In this document: positions 24,776 through 34,006 of the stretch, piece after piece
Layout of the letters: each line of letters begins with the position of its first letter
Position numbering within the stretch: position 1 is the first letter of the stretch
Source: Flavobacteriales bacterium UBA1993
GTDB taxonomy: Bacteria > Bacteroidota > Bacteroidia > Flavobacteriales_G > Salibacteraceae
DNA: 64,000 bases
Direction of reading: 5' to 3'
Assembly (NCBI GenBank): GCA_002336485.1
Contig: DDCZ01000078.1
Span: 33,976 to 97,975 of the forward strand
Notes under the pieces: generated by a model
Seen by the model: the letters and a program-made list of their open reading frames with translations, nothing else
The model's database searches: none
Told to the model about the DNA's origin: nothing
Made by a program: the position numbers and the translations under genes

Positions 24776-26725
24776 TTACGCGCCACGATTTCCGAGGTGG
24801 TGGATGTTTTTGAAAACCAACTTGAAATCGAGTAAAGTTGAATGATTTAAGAGATACGATACGTTATTGTTGAAGATAGATTCCACCTCATGTTTCGGCC
24901 AAAATGTATCAATACTCGAATAGATGACTCCCTTTTTAATCGGGGGTAATTCTGGGTCGAACCCTCGGATATCATACCCAACCCAAGAGATTACCCCTGT
25001 GGTAGATTGAATCCAGTTTTTTATAAATCCTCCCGGATTGTCAACAAAGAATATTAAGATGGGAGTGATGGGTAATAAGAGACTTGAGATCATAACGTCA
25101 GAAAGGCGTTTCAATCGCTTAATGGAGCTGAGGTTTATATGATATAGCTTGTTTCCGGCTTGAAAACGGTGTGCTTTAATCACTGTGTTTGGTCCAATCA
25201 TCCAATCCTTATTCAAGATTTTGACTTTCACGTCAAGCATCTTCGATTGATTAATAATATCTAGAACTTGCTGGTAAGTGCATGTATCACTGTCTACAAT
25301 TACTTCTTCTATACGAAACTCGGTCACCGCCTTTGATAGCTGGTTTGTTGTTCCAAGAAATCCTTCGGTTCGTAACTTTTCGATGGGCGAAACGGCCGCC
25401 ATGAATTCACTAGAATGATTTGTTAGGTTGAGGATTTTCTTGGCCATATTCAACCCTTTAAGCTCACCCACAAACAACCTTCGTGTGGGTATATAATCTG
25501 GACTTTTTTTAGATCTCGATAGAAAAACTTCGCGAAGGATACGCCAAAACAGAGCAATACCCAGTCCCACCATTGAGCCAATTAATAGGACTGCCCGGGA
25601 AAAACGATACGATTCAGGAATGAGAGCATAGAATGCGAGCACTACAACGATTGCCACCAGCCAACTCCGAAAGAGGTTTGATCCTTTACCCGGTTTGTCG
25701 TTCGCGCCTGAAAATTCGATTGCCATAGACATGATGGCAGCATAAATAGGAAGAAGCCAATTCACAAATTCGAGCGAAAAGTCCTTTGAGCCGTACGTTT
25801 CATAAAACCTTGTGCTAAGCAAGAATGCCAAATAGAGCGTAAGGAAATCAAGTATTACCTGCCAATACCGACCAACCAATCTTCGAATTAAGGCTATTGT
25901 CGCCCGGAAATATATGGCAACATTGATAATGATGGAAAACAAGGAGGCGCTGTCTTTTTCAAAGTGTTTTCGAGCGAAAATCACCATCGCTCTGTAGAAA
26001 ACAAAGACATAGTTCACACTTCCCTTTTTTGTGCTTTCTCCCTTGTAATGAATAATGGAGGTGCCGGCGAAGTAATAGTTCTTATATCCTGCTTGGATAA
26101 TACGATAGCTCAGGTCAATATCTTCTCCATACATGAAGTAGTCCTCATCAAGCCCTCCAATTTTCTCTAAGACTTCTGAACGCATAAGCATAAAGGCACC
26201 ACTTAAAATTTCGACCTCATGGGTCCTTTTTTCGTCCAGAAATCCTTGATGATATCGTCCGAATTTTTTTGATTTCGGGAATAGTTTGGATAGCCCAGAA
26301 ATCTTGTAAAATGCGGCTTCTGGGGTTGGTAGTCCTCGTTTGCTCTCTGGAAGGAAAACGCCATTTCCATCAATCATGTGAACGCCAAGTCCACCCGCCT
26401 CGTCGTGTCGATCCATAAAATCCAACGCAGAACTGAAAGTGTTCTCTTGAACGATCGTGTCTGGATTCAGTAGAAGAATGTACTTGCCTTTCGATTTTGA
26501 AATCCCGAAGTTATTGGCCTTCGAAAAGCCCAGGTTAGAGGCTAAGTAATGATATTGAATATCGGAGTAGTCGGCTTCCATCATGGATCGACTCTGATCG
26601 GATGATGCATTGTCAACGACAATAATTTCAGCGTCAAGTCCAGAACAGGCCTTCAACACAGATCGCAGGCAGTTTTCAAGGAAAAACCTGACGTTATAGT
26701 TGACTATTATTATGCTTAACTGCAA
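24776..26725 (-). CDS. GT2 glycosyltransferase fused to a membrane module with a degenerate sugar-phosphate transferase end
   Basis: A 649-residue membrane enzyme. Residues 1-240 are a GT-A family 2 domain of the rhamnosyltransferase type: SIIIVNYNV, VDNASSDQSR, LLLNPDT and the ED of YGEDIDLSYRI. About five membrane helices follow (about 270-400), then a Rossmann-like CoA_binding_3 segment and a final part with KRLSDVMISSLLLPITPIL and GVISWVGYD, which echoes polyprenyl glycosylphosphotransferases (KRLFD..., SWVGP) but lacks their catalytic middle. Long GT2 proteins of this design are common in Bacteroidota. The start is TTG: an in-frame stop lies just upstream and QLSIIIVNYNV fits the family N-terminus. 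It probably adds a sugar to a lipid-linked glycan. Confidence 0.88.
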   Translation of the reverse strand: MQLSIIIVNYNVRFFLENCLRSVLKACSGLDAEIIVVDNASSDQSRSMMEADYSDIQYHYLASNLGFSKANNFGISKSKGKYILLLNPDTIVQENTFSSALDFMDRHDEAGGLGVHMIDGNGVFLPESKRGLPTPEAAFYKISGLSKLFPKSKKFGRYHQGFLDEKRTHEVEILSGAFMLMRSEVLEKIGGLDEDYFMYGEDIDLSYRIIQAGYKNYYFAGTSIIHYKGESTKKGSVNYVFVFYRAMVIFARKHFEKDSASLFSIIINVAIYFRATIALIRRLVGRYWQVILDFLTLYLAFLLSTRFYETYGSKDFSLEFVNWLLPIYAAIMSMAIEFSGANDKPGKGSNLFRSWLVAIVVVLAFYALIPESYRFSRAVLLIGSMVGLGIALFWRILREVFLSRSKKSPDYIPTRRLFVGELKGLNMAKKILNLTNHSSEFMAAVSPIEKLRTEGFLGTTNQLSKAVTEFRIEEVIVDSDTCTYQQVLDIINQSKMLDVKVKILNKDWMIGPNTVIKAHRFQAGNKLYHINLSSIKRLKRLSDVMISSLLLPITPILIFFVDNPGGFIKNWIQSTTGVISWVGYDIRGFDPELPPIKKGVIYSSIDTFWPKHEVESIFNNNVSYLLNHSTLLDFKLVFKNIHHLGNRGA

Positions 26726-26736
26726 TTTTTAGATGG

Positions 26737-27357
26737 TCAATTTGCGTTTAACGATGACTCATAGGGAAGCCTGGAGAGCAATGATCTGCCAAGGGTCACC
26801 TCATCTGTATATTGAAGCTCATTACCTATCGCGACACCTCTGGCAAGCGATGTTAGCTTCACCTGATTTGAGGCCAGTTTTTTATAGAGATAAAAACAAG
26901 TTGTGTCTCCTTCCATAGTTGCCGGCAGCGCAAAGATTATTTCGCTCGTTTTGCTCGAGAGCCCTCGATCGACCAGTGATTCGATGTTTAGGTCGCTAGG
27001 TGTGATTCCGTCCATAGGGCTAATCACACCACCGAGAACATGATATACTCCAAAATATTGTCCAGTAGATTCAATGGCCAATAGGTCGCGCAAATCTTCC
27101 ACAACACAAATCATGTTTTTGTTGCGCTTTGGATGCAAGCAAATTTCACATTGAGATTCATCCGAAATGTTGTGACAAGTGCTGCAAAATTGTAAGCCGT
27201 TAACCAAGTCAATGATCGATTCTCCGAATCCACTAGCATTCTGCTTCGGCATTTTCAAAAGTTCCAGAGCATAGCGAAGGGCGGTTCGCTTTCCTACACC
27301 CGGTAATGAAGCGAAATGCTCCACTGTTTTTTCTAATAATCTGGAGGGTAATTCCAT
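26737..27357 (-). CDS. recR: Recombination mediator protein RecR
   Basis: A 206-residue DNA repair protein that, with RecO, loads RecA onto SSB-covered DNA. It shows the helix-hairpin-helix FASLPGVGKRTALRYAL, a zinc finger CSTCHN...CEIC, the Toprim segment ICVVEDLRDLLAIEST and the Walker-like YHVLGGVISPMDGI, in family order and at family length. It is followed 11 bases later by the GT2 gene on the same strand. A TACATTCG box lies upstream (27363-27370). Confidence 0.97.
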   Translation of the reverse strand: MELPSRLLEKTVEHFASLPGVGKRTALRYALELLKMPKQNASGFGESIIDLVNGLQFCSTCHNISDESQCEICLHPKRNKNMICVVEDLRDLLAIESTGQYFGVYHVLGGVISPMDGITPSDLNIESLVDRGLSSKTSEIIFALPATMEGDTTCFYLYKKLASNQVKLTSLARGVAIGNELQYTDEVTLGRSLLSRLPYESSLNAN

Positions 27358-27494
27358 GTGGGCGAATGTAGAGAGTTATGGCTACAATTGGTCGCTGTTT
27401 GCAGGACTTTTGATCCAAAAAAATATCCGATGAACGTTGATTAAATACCAATACCTAGTTCTACTTTCGTGGCCACAATTAACATAGATATTTA

Positions 27495-28817
27495 ATGGAA
27501 CGCACAGACGTAATGAGTGCCAGCGCGGCGCTTTTTGCTCGTAGAAAAGAGGTTGTCACCAACGGAGTTGGTGTATTTAACCCATCAACGGCGGTATCAG
27601 CTAAAGGAGCAATAATTATGGACGCTGACGGTCGAGAGTTAATCGATTTTGGAGGTGGAATCGGAGTGTTAAATACAGGTCACTGCCCTGAACCAGTTGT
27701 TCGTGCAATCCGAGAGCAATCTGAAAAGCTTATTCATACGTGTTTCAACGTGGCAACGTACGAGGTCTATATGGAGTTGGCGGAACAGCTAATTGAGATT
27801 TTGCCGCATGGTGAAAAGACAAAGGTGATGCTAACCTGCACGGGTGCCGAAAGTGTGGAGAATGCCATAAAAATTGCGCGACAAGCCACCAAAAGGCAAG
27901 CAGTGATATGTTTTAGTGATGCGTTCCACGGCCGAACAATGATGGCAATGACTCTTACGGCAAAACCAGCATACAAATTAAACTGTGGTCCATTTGCGCC
28001 TGAAACATACAGATTCCGATTTCCTAATCATTTTCGATACGGACGAAATTTGAGTTACGATGATTTTGTCGAACGTGAAATTAAGTTGTTACGAGAATCA
28101 TTGATGGCAACTGTGGATCCGAATAATTGCGCTGCGATTATTGTTGAGCCTGTTCAGGGTGAGGGTGGATTCGTTCCAATGCCTCAGGCGTATATGAAAG
28201 AGCTTCGGAAAATTTGTGATGAGTTTGGCATTTTATTGATTCTGGACGAGGTGCAAAGTGGATTTGGCAGAACAGGGGAGTGGGCTGCCTTTCATCACTA
28301 CGACGTGGTTCCAGATTTAACAACGTGGGCGAAATCAATGGGAGGCGGTATGCCCATAGGCTGCGTTATGGGAAAGGCCGAAATTATGGACGCCGCAGCT
28401 TCTGGAACAATTGGAGGTACCTATCCTGGAAATCCAGTGTGTGCTGCAGCAGCCTTAGCGAACATTCAATACATGAAAGAGATTGATATCAACGCCCTAG
28501 GAAGAAAAGTAGGGAAGATCTGCGTCGATCGATTTGAAGACTTAAGAACGCGATGCCCAGAAATTGGAGAAGTTCGAGGGCTAGGTGCGATGATCGCCTT
28601 TCCTCTTGTTAAGAATAACGATCCTTTTCAGCCAGACTCAAAGCTGTGCGCAGACCTTATGGCCTCGTGCGCCAAGCGCGGTCTAATCCTTTTAAGTGCG
28701 GGAACTCATAAGAACGTTATTCGCGTCTTGAGTCCACTTGTGATCTCGGATGAGGTACTGGGAAAGGGACTCGATATTATTGAGGAAGAGTTACTTAGAC
28801 TAACGGGTAGAGCTTAA
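27495..28817 (+). CDS. Class III (aspartate aminotransferase family) PLP aminotransferase, GabT-like
   Basis: A 440-residue fold-type I PLP enzyme. It carries GVLNTGHCPE, the PLP-phosphate loop CTGAESVENAIKIAR, FHGRTMMAMTLT, the cofactor-binding ILDEVQSGFGRTG and the Schiff-base Lys280 in TTWAKSMGGGMPIG. Class III enzymes move terminal amino groups of omega-amino acids or diamines (GABA, ornithine, putrescine, beta-alanine). Best resemblance is to 4-aminobutyrate aminotransferases, but the substrate is not fixed by what I can see. It opens a plus-strand operon with an amidase (38-base gap), a decarboxylase and an ATP-grasp ligase, all of which suit amine chemistry. Confidence 0.92.
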   Translation: MERTDVMSASAALFARRKEVVTNGVGVFNPSTAVSAKGAIIMDADGRELIDFGGGIGVLNTGHCPEPVVRAIREQSEKLIHTCFNVATYEVYMELAEQLIEILPHGEKTKVMLTCTGAESVENAIKIARQATKRQAVICFSDAFHGRTMMAMTLTAKPAYKLNCGPFAPETYRFRFPNHFRYGRNLSYDDFVEREIKLLRESLMATVDPNNCAAIIVEPVQGEGGFVPMPQAYMKELRKICDEFGILLILDEVQSGFGRTGEWAAFHHYDVVPDLTTWAKSMGGGMPIGCVMGKAEIMDAAASGTIGGTYPGNPVCAAAALANIQYMKEIDINALGRKVGKICVDRFEDLRTRCPEIGEVRGLGAMIAFPLVKNNDPFQPDSKLCADLMASCAKRGLILLSAGTHKNVIRVLSPLVISDEVLGKGLDIIEEELLRLTGRA

Positions 28818-28841
28818 TTACCTGAACAAATCAGTTCAGAC

Positions 28842-28849
28842 TATATTTG
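28842..28849 (+). promoter_or_regulatory. Candidate internal -7 box before the amidase gene
   Basis: TATATTTG, a perfect TAnnTTTG, ends six bases before the amidase ATG. The -33 position has TTA rather than TTG. It could give a nearly leaderless internal transcript, or be chance in an AT-rich gap. Confidence 0.3.
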
Positions 28850-28855
28850 ACAAGA

Positions 28856-29782
28856 ATGAAGGAATTTGCGATAGCAGGCGTGCAAATGCATGTGAGTGGA
28901 GCGCACAGTAATGTGCCAATGATGAAGTATAAACTAGATCTCCTTACAGGAATCTATCCATGGGTGCAAATGGTGGTCTTTTCTGAGTTATGCGCTCGGG
29001 GACCATTAACGGCATTCGCTGCCCCATTAGAAGAGTATGATGGTGTCTTTGGAGAAATGGCCAGAAAGCACAAAATTTGGTTGCTACCAGGTTCCGTTTT
29101 TGAACGATCCAATGGACACATCTACAATACGGCTTCTGTCTATAATCCAGATGGCGAGGTCGTAGGGAGATACCGAAAGATGTTTCCATTTTATCCATAT
29201 GAAGAAGGTGTTTCCCCTGGGAGTGAGTTTCTGACTTTTAACGTTCCAGACGTTGGATGCTTTGGGGTTTCTATTTGCTACGATATGTGGTTTCCTGAAA
29301 CATCCAGAACCTTGGCAACAATGGGAGCAGAGGTGATTTTACATCCAACCCTTACAAATACCATTGACAGAGAGGTTGAGCTCAGTATTGCACGTGCTAC
29401 AGCGGCTATTAATCAATGTTATATTTTCGACATTAATGGTTTAGAAGCAGGCGGAAACGGACAATCTATAGTGTGCGGCCCTGACGGTAGGGTGCTTTAC
29501 CAAGCTCATACAAGCGATGAAATCATTCCCTTAGAAATAGATCTTGATCGAGTGGGAAATAGCAGGATTAAAGGAACACTTCGTCTTGGGCAAACGCTCA
29601 AGAGTTGGAGAGATCGAGCGGTTGATTTCGATATTTATCAAAAAGGAAAAAGGTTTCCATATTTGGATCAACTTGGTTCACTCACAAAACCGGTTCGAAC
29701 GTCAGCATTGGAAAAGGCATATAAGAAAGAAGCTCCAATTACGGGAACTATCTCAACGATCGCAACGAAAGCAATAAAATGA
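28856..29782 (+). CDS. Carbon-nitrogen hydrolase (nitrilase superfamily), amidase-like
   Basis: A 308-residue cysteine hydrolase of non-peptide C-N bonds. The Glu-Lys-Cys triad is visible: Glu in VVFSELCARGP, Lys in YRKMFPFYPYE and Cys in VSICYDMWFPET. The lysine motif with ..PF.P.E resembles aliphatic amidases and formamidases more than N-carbamoylputrescine amidase. I start at ATG 28856, giving KEFAIAGVQM, the usual first strand; a TTG nine bases earlier is less likely. Its stop overlaps the decarboxylase start (ATGA), so they are co-translated. An amide of the decarboxylation product is a reasonable substrate guess. Confidence 0.9.
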   Translation: MKEFAIAGVQMHVSGAHSNVPMMKYKLDLLTGIYPWVQMVVFSELCARGPLTAFAAPLEEYDGVFGEMARKHKIWLLPGSVFERSNGHIYNTASVYNPDGEVVGRYRKMFPFYPYEEGVSPGSEFLTFNVPDVGCFGVSICYDMWFPETSRTLATMGAEVILHPTLTNTIDREVELSIARATAAINQCYIFDINGLEAGGNGQSIVCGPDGRVLYQAHTSDEIIPLEIDLDRVGNSRIKGTLRLGQTLKSWRDRAVDFDIYQKGKRFPYLDQLGSLTKPVRTSALEKAYKKEAPITGTISTIATKAIK

Positions 29783-32475
29783 CAGATAAATCTTCGGCCA
29801 TTATACCTAAATCGGGAATTACTTACAGGAAATACTACAATGTTTCCGAGTACAGATCTGAATTATGGAATGGCCTAAAGGATGAAGCAAACCAGCTAAA
29901 TGTTGATGCCGATGGCGATCAAGGGGATCTAATAAAATCCATTCACGGGGTCATTGCCGAGTTGGAGAAAATTGAAAAGTATTGGGCCTTCCCAGGATTG
30001 GTTCGAATCAACCAACTGAAAGAATGCCTAGACCGTAGGGAGTATCATGCATTTTGTAACAGCGTCGAGGAACTAGTCAGATTGCTGGTAAGTCGTGCAT
30101 ATTATCATGAATCGCCTGAGTCTTTCGATCTGAACGACGACGCCAGTCATGATCCGACTCCAGAGCAGGAGCGAAAGGGGCATTACTTTGAAGTGCTCTT
30201 TGTGAATGATATTGAGATTGAAGAGCAAGAGGAACTCAGAGCGCAGTTACGCACATTACGAGGTCGTGATGATGAGTTTTATTACGATGTAGTCCATGTG
30301 CGAACATTTCAAGATGCGCTTATTGCACTGAATTTTAACCACAATATTCAGAGCTGTATCATCCGATACAATTTCCCGTTTCAGGCAGAGTCGAGCATTA
30401 AAAACTTGAGACCATTCGTTTCTTCTTGGCTGACGGAAACGACAAGCGCAAAGAGATCTTCCGAGATTGGAATTTATCTAGGACGTAAAGTGAAGGAACT
30501 TCGTCCAGAATTGGATTTGTTCTTAGTGACCGATTTAAGTGTAGAGAAGTTGTCAGATGAAGCGCTTCAGAATTTCAGAACCATATTCTATCGACAGGAG
30601 GACTTAACCGATTTGCATCTAACCATTTTAAAGGGAATTGATGAGCGATTTGAGACACCCTTTTACAACGCACTTGTTAGTTACAGCAAGCGACCGACTG
30701 GAGTTTTTCACGCAATGCCAATTTCCAGAGGTAACAGCATTTTTAAAAGTAATTGGATAAAGGAAATGGGCGATTTCTATGGTCGCAACATTTTCTTGGC
30801 AGAGACAAGCGCAACAACGGGTGGACTAGATTCGCTATTGCAACCAACTGGGCCATTAAAAAAGGCACAGGAAATGGCTTCCAGGGCATTTGGCAGTCGA
30901 CGGAGCTTTTTCGTTACAAATGGAACAAGCACCGCCAATAAAATTGTTGTTCAAGCCTTAGTTCAACCAGGAGATGTCATATTAATCGACCGGGATTGCC
31001 ATAAATCACATCATTATGGGCTCGTGCTCAGCGGCGCAAAGCCAGTATACCTGGACTCGTATCACCTCGAACAATACTCGATGTATGGTGGCATACCTTT
31101 AAAGCTGATTAAGGAACAGCTTCATACGTACAAGAAAGCGGGGCGATTGAATGAGGTAAAGATGCTCCTTCTAACAAACTGCACGTTCGATGGTATAGTG
31201 TACAACGTGGAGCAATTTATGGAGGAAGTCTTGGCGATTAAGCCAGACATGATTTTTCTTTGGGATGAAGCTTGGTTTGGATATGCACGGTTTTCATCGC
31301 TGTTCAGAAAGCGCACAGCTATGGCTTCTGCAGATCGCCTGCTTAAGAAATTCCGCAGCGAGGAATATAAAAGCCACTATACCAAGTTGGTGGATGGTGG
31401 GAAAAGCGTTTCGCACTTACCCGATCCAGATGAAGTTAAGGTTCGAGTGTATTCCACCCAATCTACTCACAAGACATTGACGAGCCTGCGTCAAGGGTCT
31501 ATGATTCATATTTACGATGAGCAGTTCGCGCAGAAAGTGGAGGAGTCCTTCATTGAAGCATATATGACGCACACCTCTACATCGCCATCGTATCAAATTT
31601 TAGCTTCACTAGACATGGGGCGCAGACAGGCTGAACTGGAAGGAAATGAATTGGTAGAGCGAAGCGTGGAACGTGCGATGATGCTTCGGGTCAAAATTGC
31701 CAATACACCTCTATTGCGAAAGTATTTTGACATTTTGACTGTGACAGATCTTATCCCGCTTTCACTGCGTAAATCGGGATTTGAACGTTATTATAGCAAG
31801 GACAAAGGGTGGGGTAATATTTCACAAGAATGGAAGCATGATGAATTCGTTCTAGATCCTACAAAAATCAACCTATACATTGGCCGCACCGGCATTGATG
31901 GTGATACATTTAAGAAGAAGTATTTGATGGATCAGTTTGGGATCCAGGTAAATAAAACTTCTAGAAATACGGTGCTGTTTATGACGAACATTGGTACAAC
32001 TCGGAGTTCCGTTGCGAAGCTCATTGGTGTACTGATAAAAATTGCCCAACAACTCGACGAACGGGTGGCTTCCTTTTCAAAACAAGAGTCGCTCTTACAC
32101 GATGACTACGTTGTAAACTTAACGGAACGTTTACCGGCCTTACCAAACTTTAGTTATTTCCACGATAGGTTTCGAAGCTCTGAAACAGAAGAAGGAAACA
32201 TTCGAGATGCCTTCTTCATGGCTTATAACGAACATCTATGTGAGAATTTACCCATCGAAACATGCGAACGGTTAATGAAAAAAGGCCGTGAAATTGTGTC
32301 ATCATCCTTCGTGATACCCTACCCGCCAGGATTTCCAATATTGGTGCCCGGTCAGGTTATGACCAAGGGTATTTTAGAGTTTATGAAGGCGCTTGACGTC
32401 ACAGAAATACATTCATACAATGCGGAACTTGGCCTCAGAGTATTCACCGAAGAGGCCCTAACTGACAACCCTTAA
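29779..32475 (+). CDS. Long Orn/Lys/Arg decarboxylase family PLP enzyme
   Basis: An 898-residue fold-type I decarboxylase, about 150-190 longer than E. coli LdcI, SpeC or AdiA. The extra part is N-terminal (1-130, helical); a wing/receiver-like domain follows (135-290). The core shows FVTNGTSTANKIVVQAL (377-393), DRDCHKSHHYG with the PLP-stacking His, DEAWFGYARF (496-505), Lys565 in STQSTHKTLTSL, and HTSTSPSYQIL. The C-terminal domain ends with VIPYPPGFPILVPGQ. These match the lysine/arginine/ornithine group closely, but the substrate cannot be chosen. It is flanked by an amidase (ATGA overlap) and an ATP-grasp ligase (2-base gap). Confidence 0.93.
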   Translation: MTDKSSAIIPKSGITYRKYYNVSEYRSELWNGLKDEANQLNVDADGDQGDLIKSIHGVIAELEKIEKYWAFPGLVRINQLKECLDRREYHAFCNSVEELVRLLVSRAYYHESPESFDLNDDASHDPTPEQERKGHYFEVLFVNDIEIEEQEELRAQLRTLRGRDDEFYYDVVHVRTFQDALIALNFNHNIQSCIIRYNFPFQAESSIKNLRPFVSSWLTETTSAKRSSEIGIYLGRKVKELRPELDLFLVTDLSVEKLSDEALQNFRTIFYRQEDLTDLHLTILKGIDERFETPFYNALVSYSKRPTGVFHAMPISRGNSIFKSNWIKEMGDFYGRNIFLAETSATTGGLDSLLQPTGPLKKAQEMASRAFGSRRSFFVTNGTSTANKIVVQALVQPGDVILIDRDCHKSHHYGLVLSGAKPVYLDSYHLEQYSMYGGIPLKLIKEQLHTYKKAGRLNEVKMLLLTNCTFDGIVYNVEQFMEEVLAIKPDMIFLWDEAWFGYARFSSLFRKRTAMASADRLLKKFRSEEYKSHYTKLVDGGKSVSHLPDPDEVKVRVYSTQSTHKTLTSLRQGSMIHIYDEQFAQKVEESFIEAYMTHTSTSPSYQILASLDMGRRQAELEGNELVERSVERAMMLRVKIANTPLLRKYFDILTVTDLIPLSLRKSGFERYYSKDKGWGNISQEWKHDEFVLDPTKINLYIGRTGIDGDTFKKKYLMDQFGIQVNKTSRNTVLFMTNIGTTRSSVAKLIGVLIKIAQQLDERVASFSKQESLLHDDYVVNLTERLPALPNFSYFHDRFRSSETEEGNIRDAFFMAYNEHLCENLPIETCERLMKKGREIVSSSFVIPYPPGFPILVPGQVMTKGILEFMKALDVTEIHSYNAELGLRVFTEEALTDNP

Positions 32476-32477
32476 TC

Positions 32478-33968
32478 ATGGCAAAGAAAAAAACGAGCAA
32501 AGTCGAAAAGATTAAAAAACTTCGTGGTGTACATGACCTCAGAAGGTTTTTCTACAAAAACGAAACACCGATTTATTTTATTTCGGCTACTAATTTCAAC
32601 CTACTGGGTGCAGATGAATGGATCAAGGGATTTAAGTTTATTACTTATATCAACTGCTTCGATGGTAAGCATCCCAATGTCTTTACACCACAGGAGGAAA
32701 TGCCACATGCTGACTTTGAAAGCATTGAGGACATTGTAAATTATTTATTGGAGCACAAGGAAGTGGTCGATTTCATTAAGTCGCGCGGAGATGGTGGAAA
32801 AGCACTGTTCTTGATGTTTGATGAAAAAACAGAAGAGCTCGCAAAGCAGTTGGGATTGGAATCCGCGTTTCCTTCAGCAAGTCTTCGAACCCACTTAGAC
32901 AACAAAGTAGTTACCAATCGAGTTGCTGAAAAGGCAAATGTTCCTGCCGTACCTAACGTTTTGACGAATGTTGATTCGTTTGAAACGCTGCGCAAAGTTT
33001 CGAAACATTTGGGTGACGATCTAGTAGTTCAAACACCATTTGGAGATAGTGGCCACACAACGTTTTTCATTAGCAATGAAGAAGAGTGGAAAAAGCACGC
33101 AGCTGAAATCATTGCTGAGGATGAAGTGAAAGTCATGAAGCGAATAAATTGCATGGGGGCTGCAATGGAAGCTTGTGTAACTCGACATGGAACTATTGTA
33201 GCACCATTGATGACCGAGTTGGTGGGATTCAAGGAACTGACTCCCTACAAAGGTGGATGGTGTGGAAATGAAATCTATGCAGATTGTTTTACACCAAAAA
33301 TCAGAAGAAAGGCCAAAAAATATACAGAGCAATTTGGGAATCAACTGCTGAAGGAAGGCTACAAAGGATATTTTGAGTTGGACTTTCTAATTGATACAGA
33401 CACCGGCGAACTTTACTTGGGAGAGCTTAATCCAAGAATTACAGGCGCAAGTTCCATTACGAATCATGCTGTGTTCGCACTAGCAGATGCACCATTATTT
33501 CTATTTCACATTATGGAATACATGGATAGGGATTATCAATTGAGTGTGAATGCAATCAATCAAAGATGGCATCTGCCCGAGAACATTGATGAGTGGGGAC
33601 AAATGGTAATCAAGCATACCGAAGAGAGCATTGAGCAAATAACTACAGCGCCACGATCTGGAATTTACAAGATTGACGATAATGGTGCCATTCATTTTGA
33701 TCGTATGGATACCCACAGAAGAGCCGTTGAAACAGAGCAGGAGGCGTTCTTTTTACGCATCTTAAAGGCAGGCGATTATATCTACGAAGGTGCCGATATG
33801 GGAATTTTGGTGGTTCGAGGTCGTTTAATGACAGATGACTTTCAACTTAGAGATCGGGCTCGAACTTGGATAGATGCCATGCGCGGTGAATTTGTTACCG
33901 TTGAAGCCGAGAATCGTCCTCATATAGAGGAAAAGGTGGCGGAAATTGGTGGATTTAAAATGATGTGA
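32478..33968 (+). CDS. ATP-grasp superfamily ligase, substrate unknown
   Basis: A 496-residue protein with a lysine-rich start and an ATP-grasp fold: a Rossmann-like preATP domain (1-140), ATP-lid region with LVVQTPFGDSGHTTFF (the phosphate loop), and the Mg/ATP-binding FELDFLIDTDTGELYLGELNPRITGAS with the E...E.NPR pattern. ATP-grasp enzymes activate a carboxylate as acyl phosphate and join it to an amine, thiol or bicarbonate. Biotin-carboxylase-like names appear for such proteins, but no biotin partner is present. Placement two bases after an amino-acid decarboxylase suggests it ligates the resulting amine; this is inference. Confidence 0.85.
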   Translation: MAKKKTSKVEKIKKLRGVHDLRRFFYKNETPIYFISATNFNLLGADEWIKGFKFITYINCFDGKHPNVFTPQEEMPHADFESIEDIVNYLLEHKEVVDFIKSRGDGGKALFLMFDEKTEELAKQLGLESAFPSASLRTHLDNKVVTNRVAEKANVPAVPNVLTNVDSFETLRKVSKHLGDDLVVQTPFGDSGHTTFFISNEEEWKKHAAEIIAEDEVKVMKRINCMGAAMEACVTRHGTIVAPLMTELVGFKELTPYKGGWCGNEIYADCFTPKIRRKAKKYTEQFGNQLLKEGYKGYFELDFLIDTDTGELYLGELNPRITGASSITNHAVFALADAPLFLFHIMEYMDRDYQLSVNAINQRWHLPENIDEWGQMVIKHTEESIEQITTAPRSGIYKIDDNGAIHFDRMDTHRRAVETEQEAFFLRILKAGDYIYEGADMGILVVRGRLMTDDFQLRDRARTWIDAMRGEFVTVEAENRPHIEEKVAEIGGFKMM

Positions 33969-34006
33969 TCAAATTATTGATGTATGCAAACGTTTTGAAG
34001 GCTTCT

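Noticed and set aside
28847..28858. TTG 28847 as start of the amidase
   Set aside because: It overlaps a perfect TAnnTTTG box, and the ATG nine bases later gives the conserved first strand.
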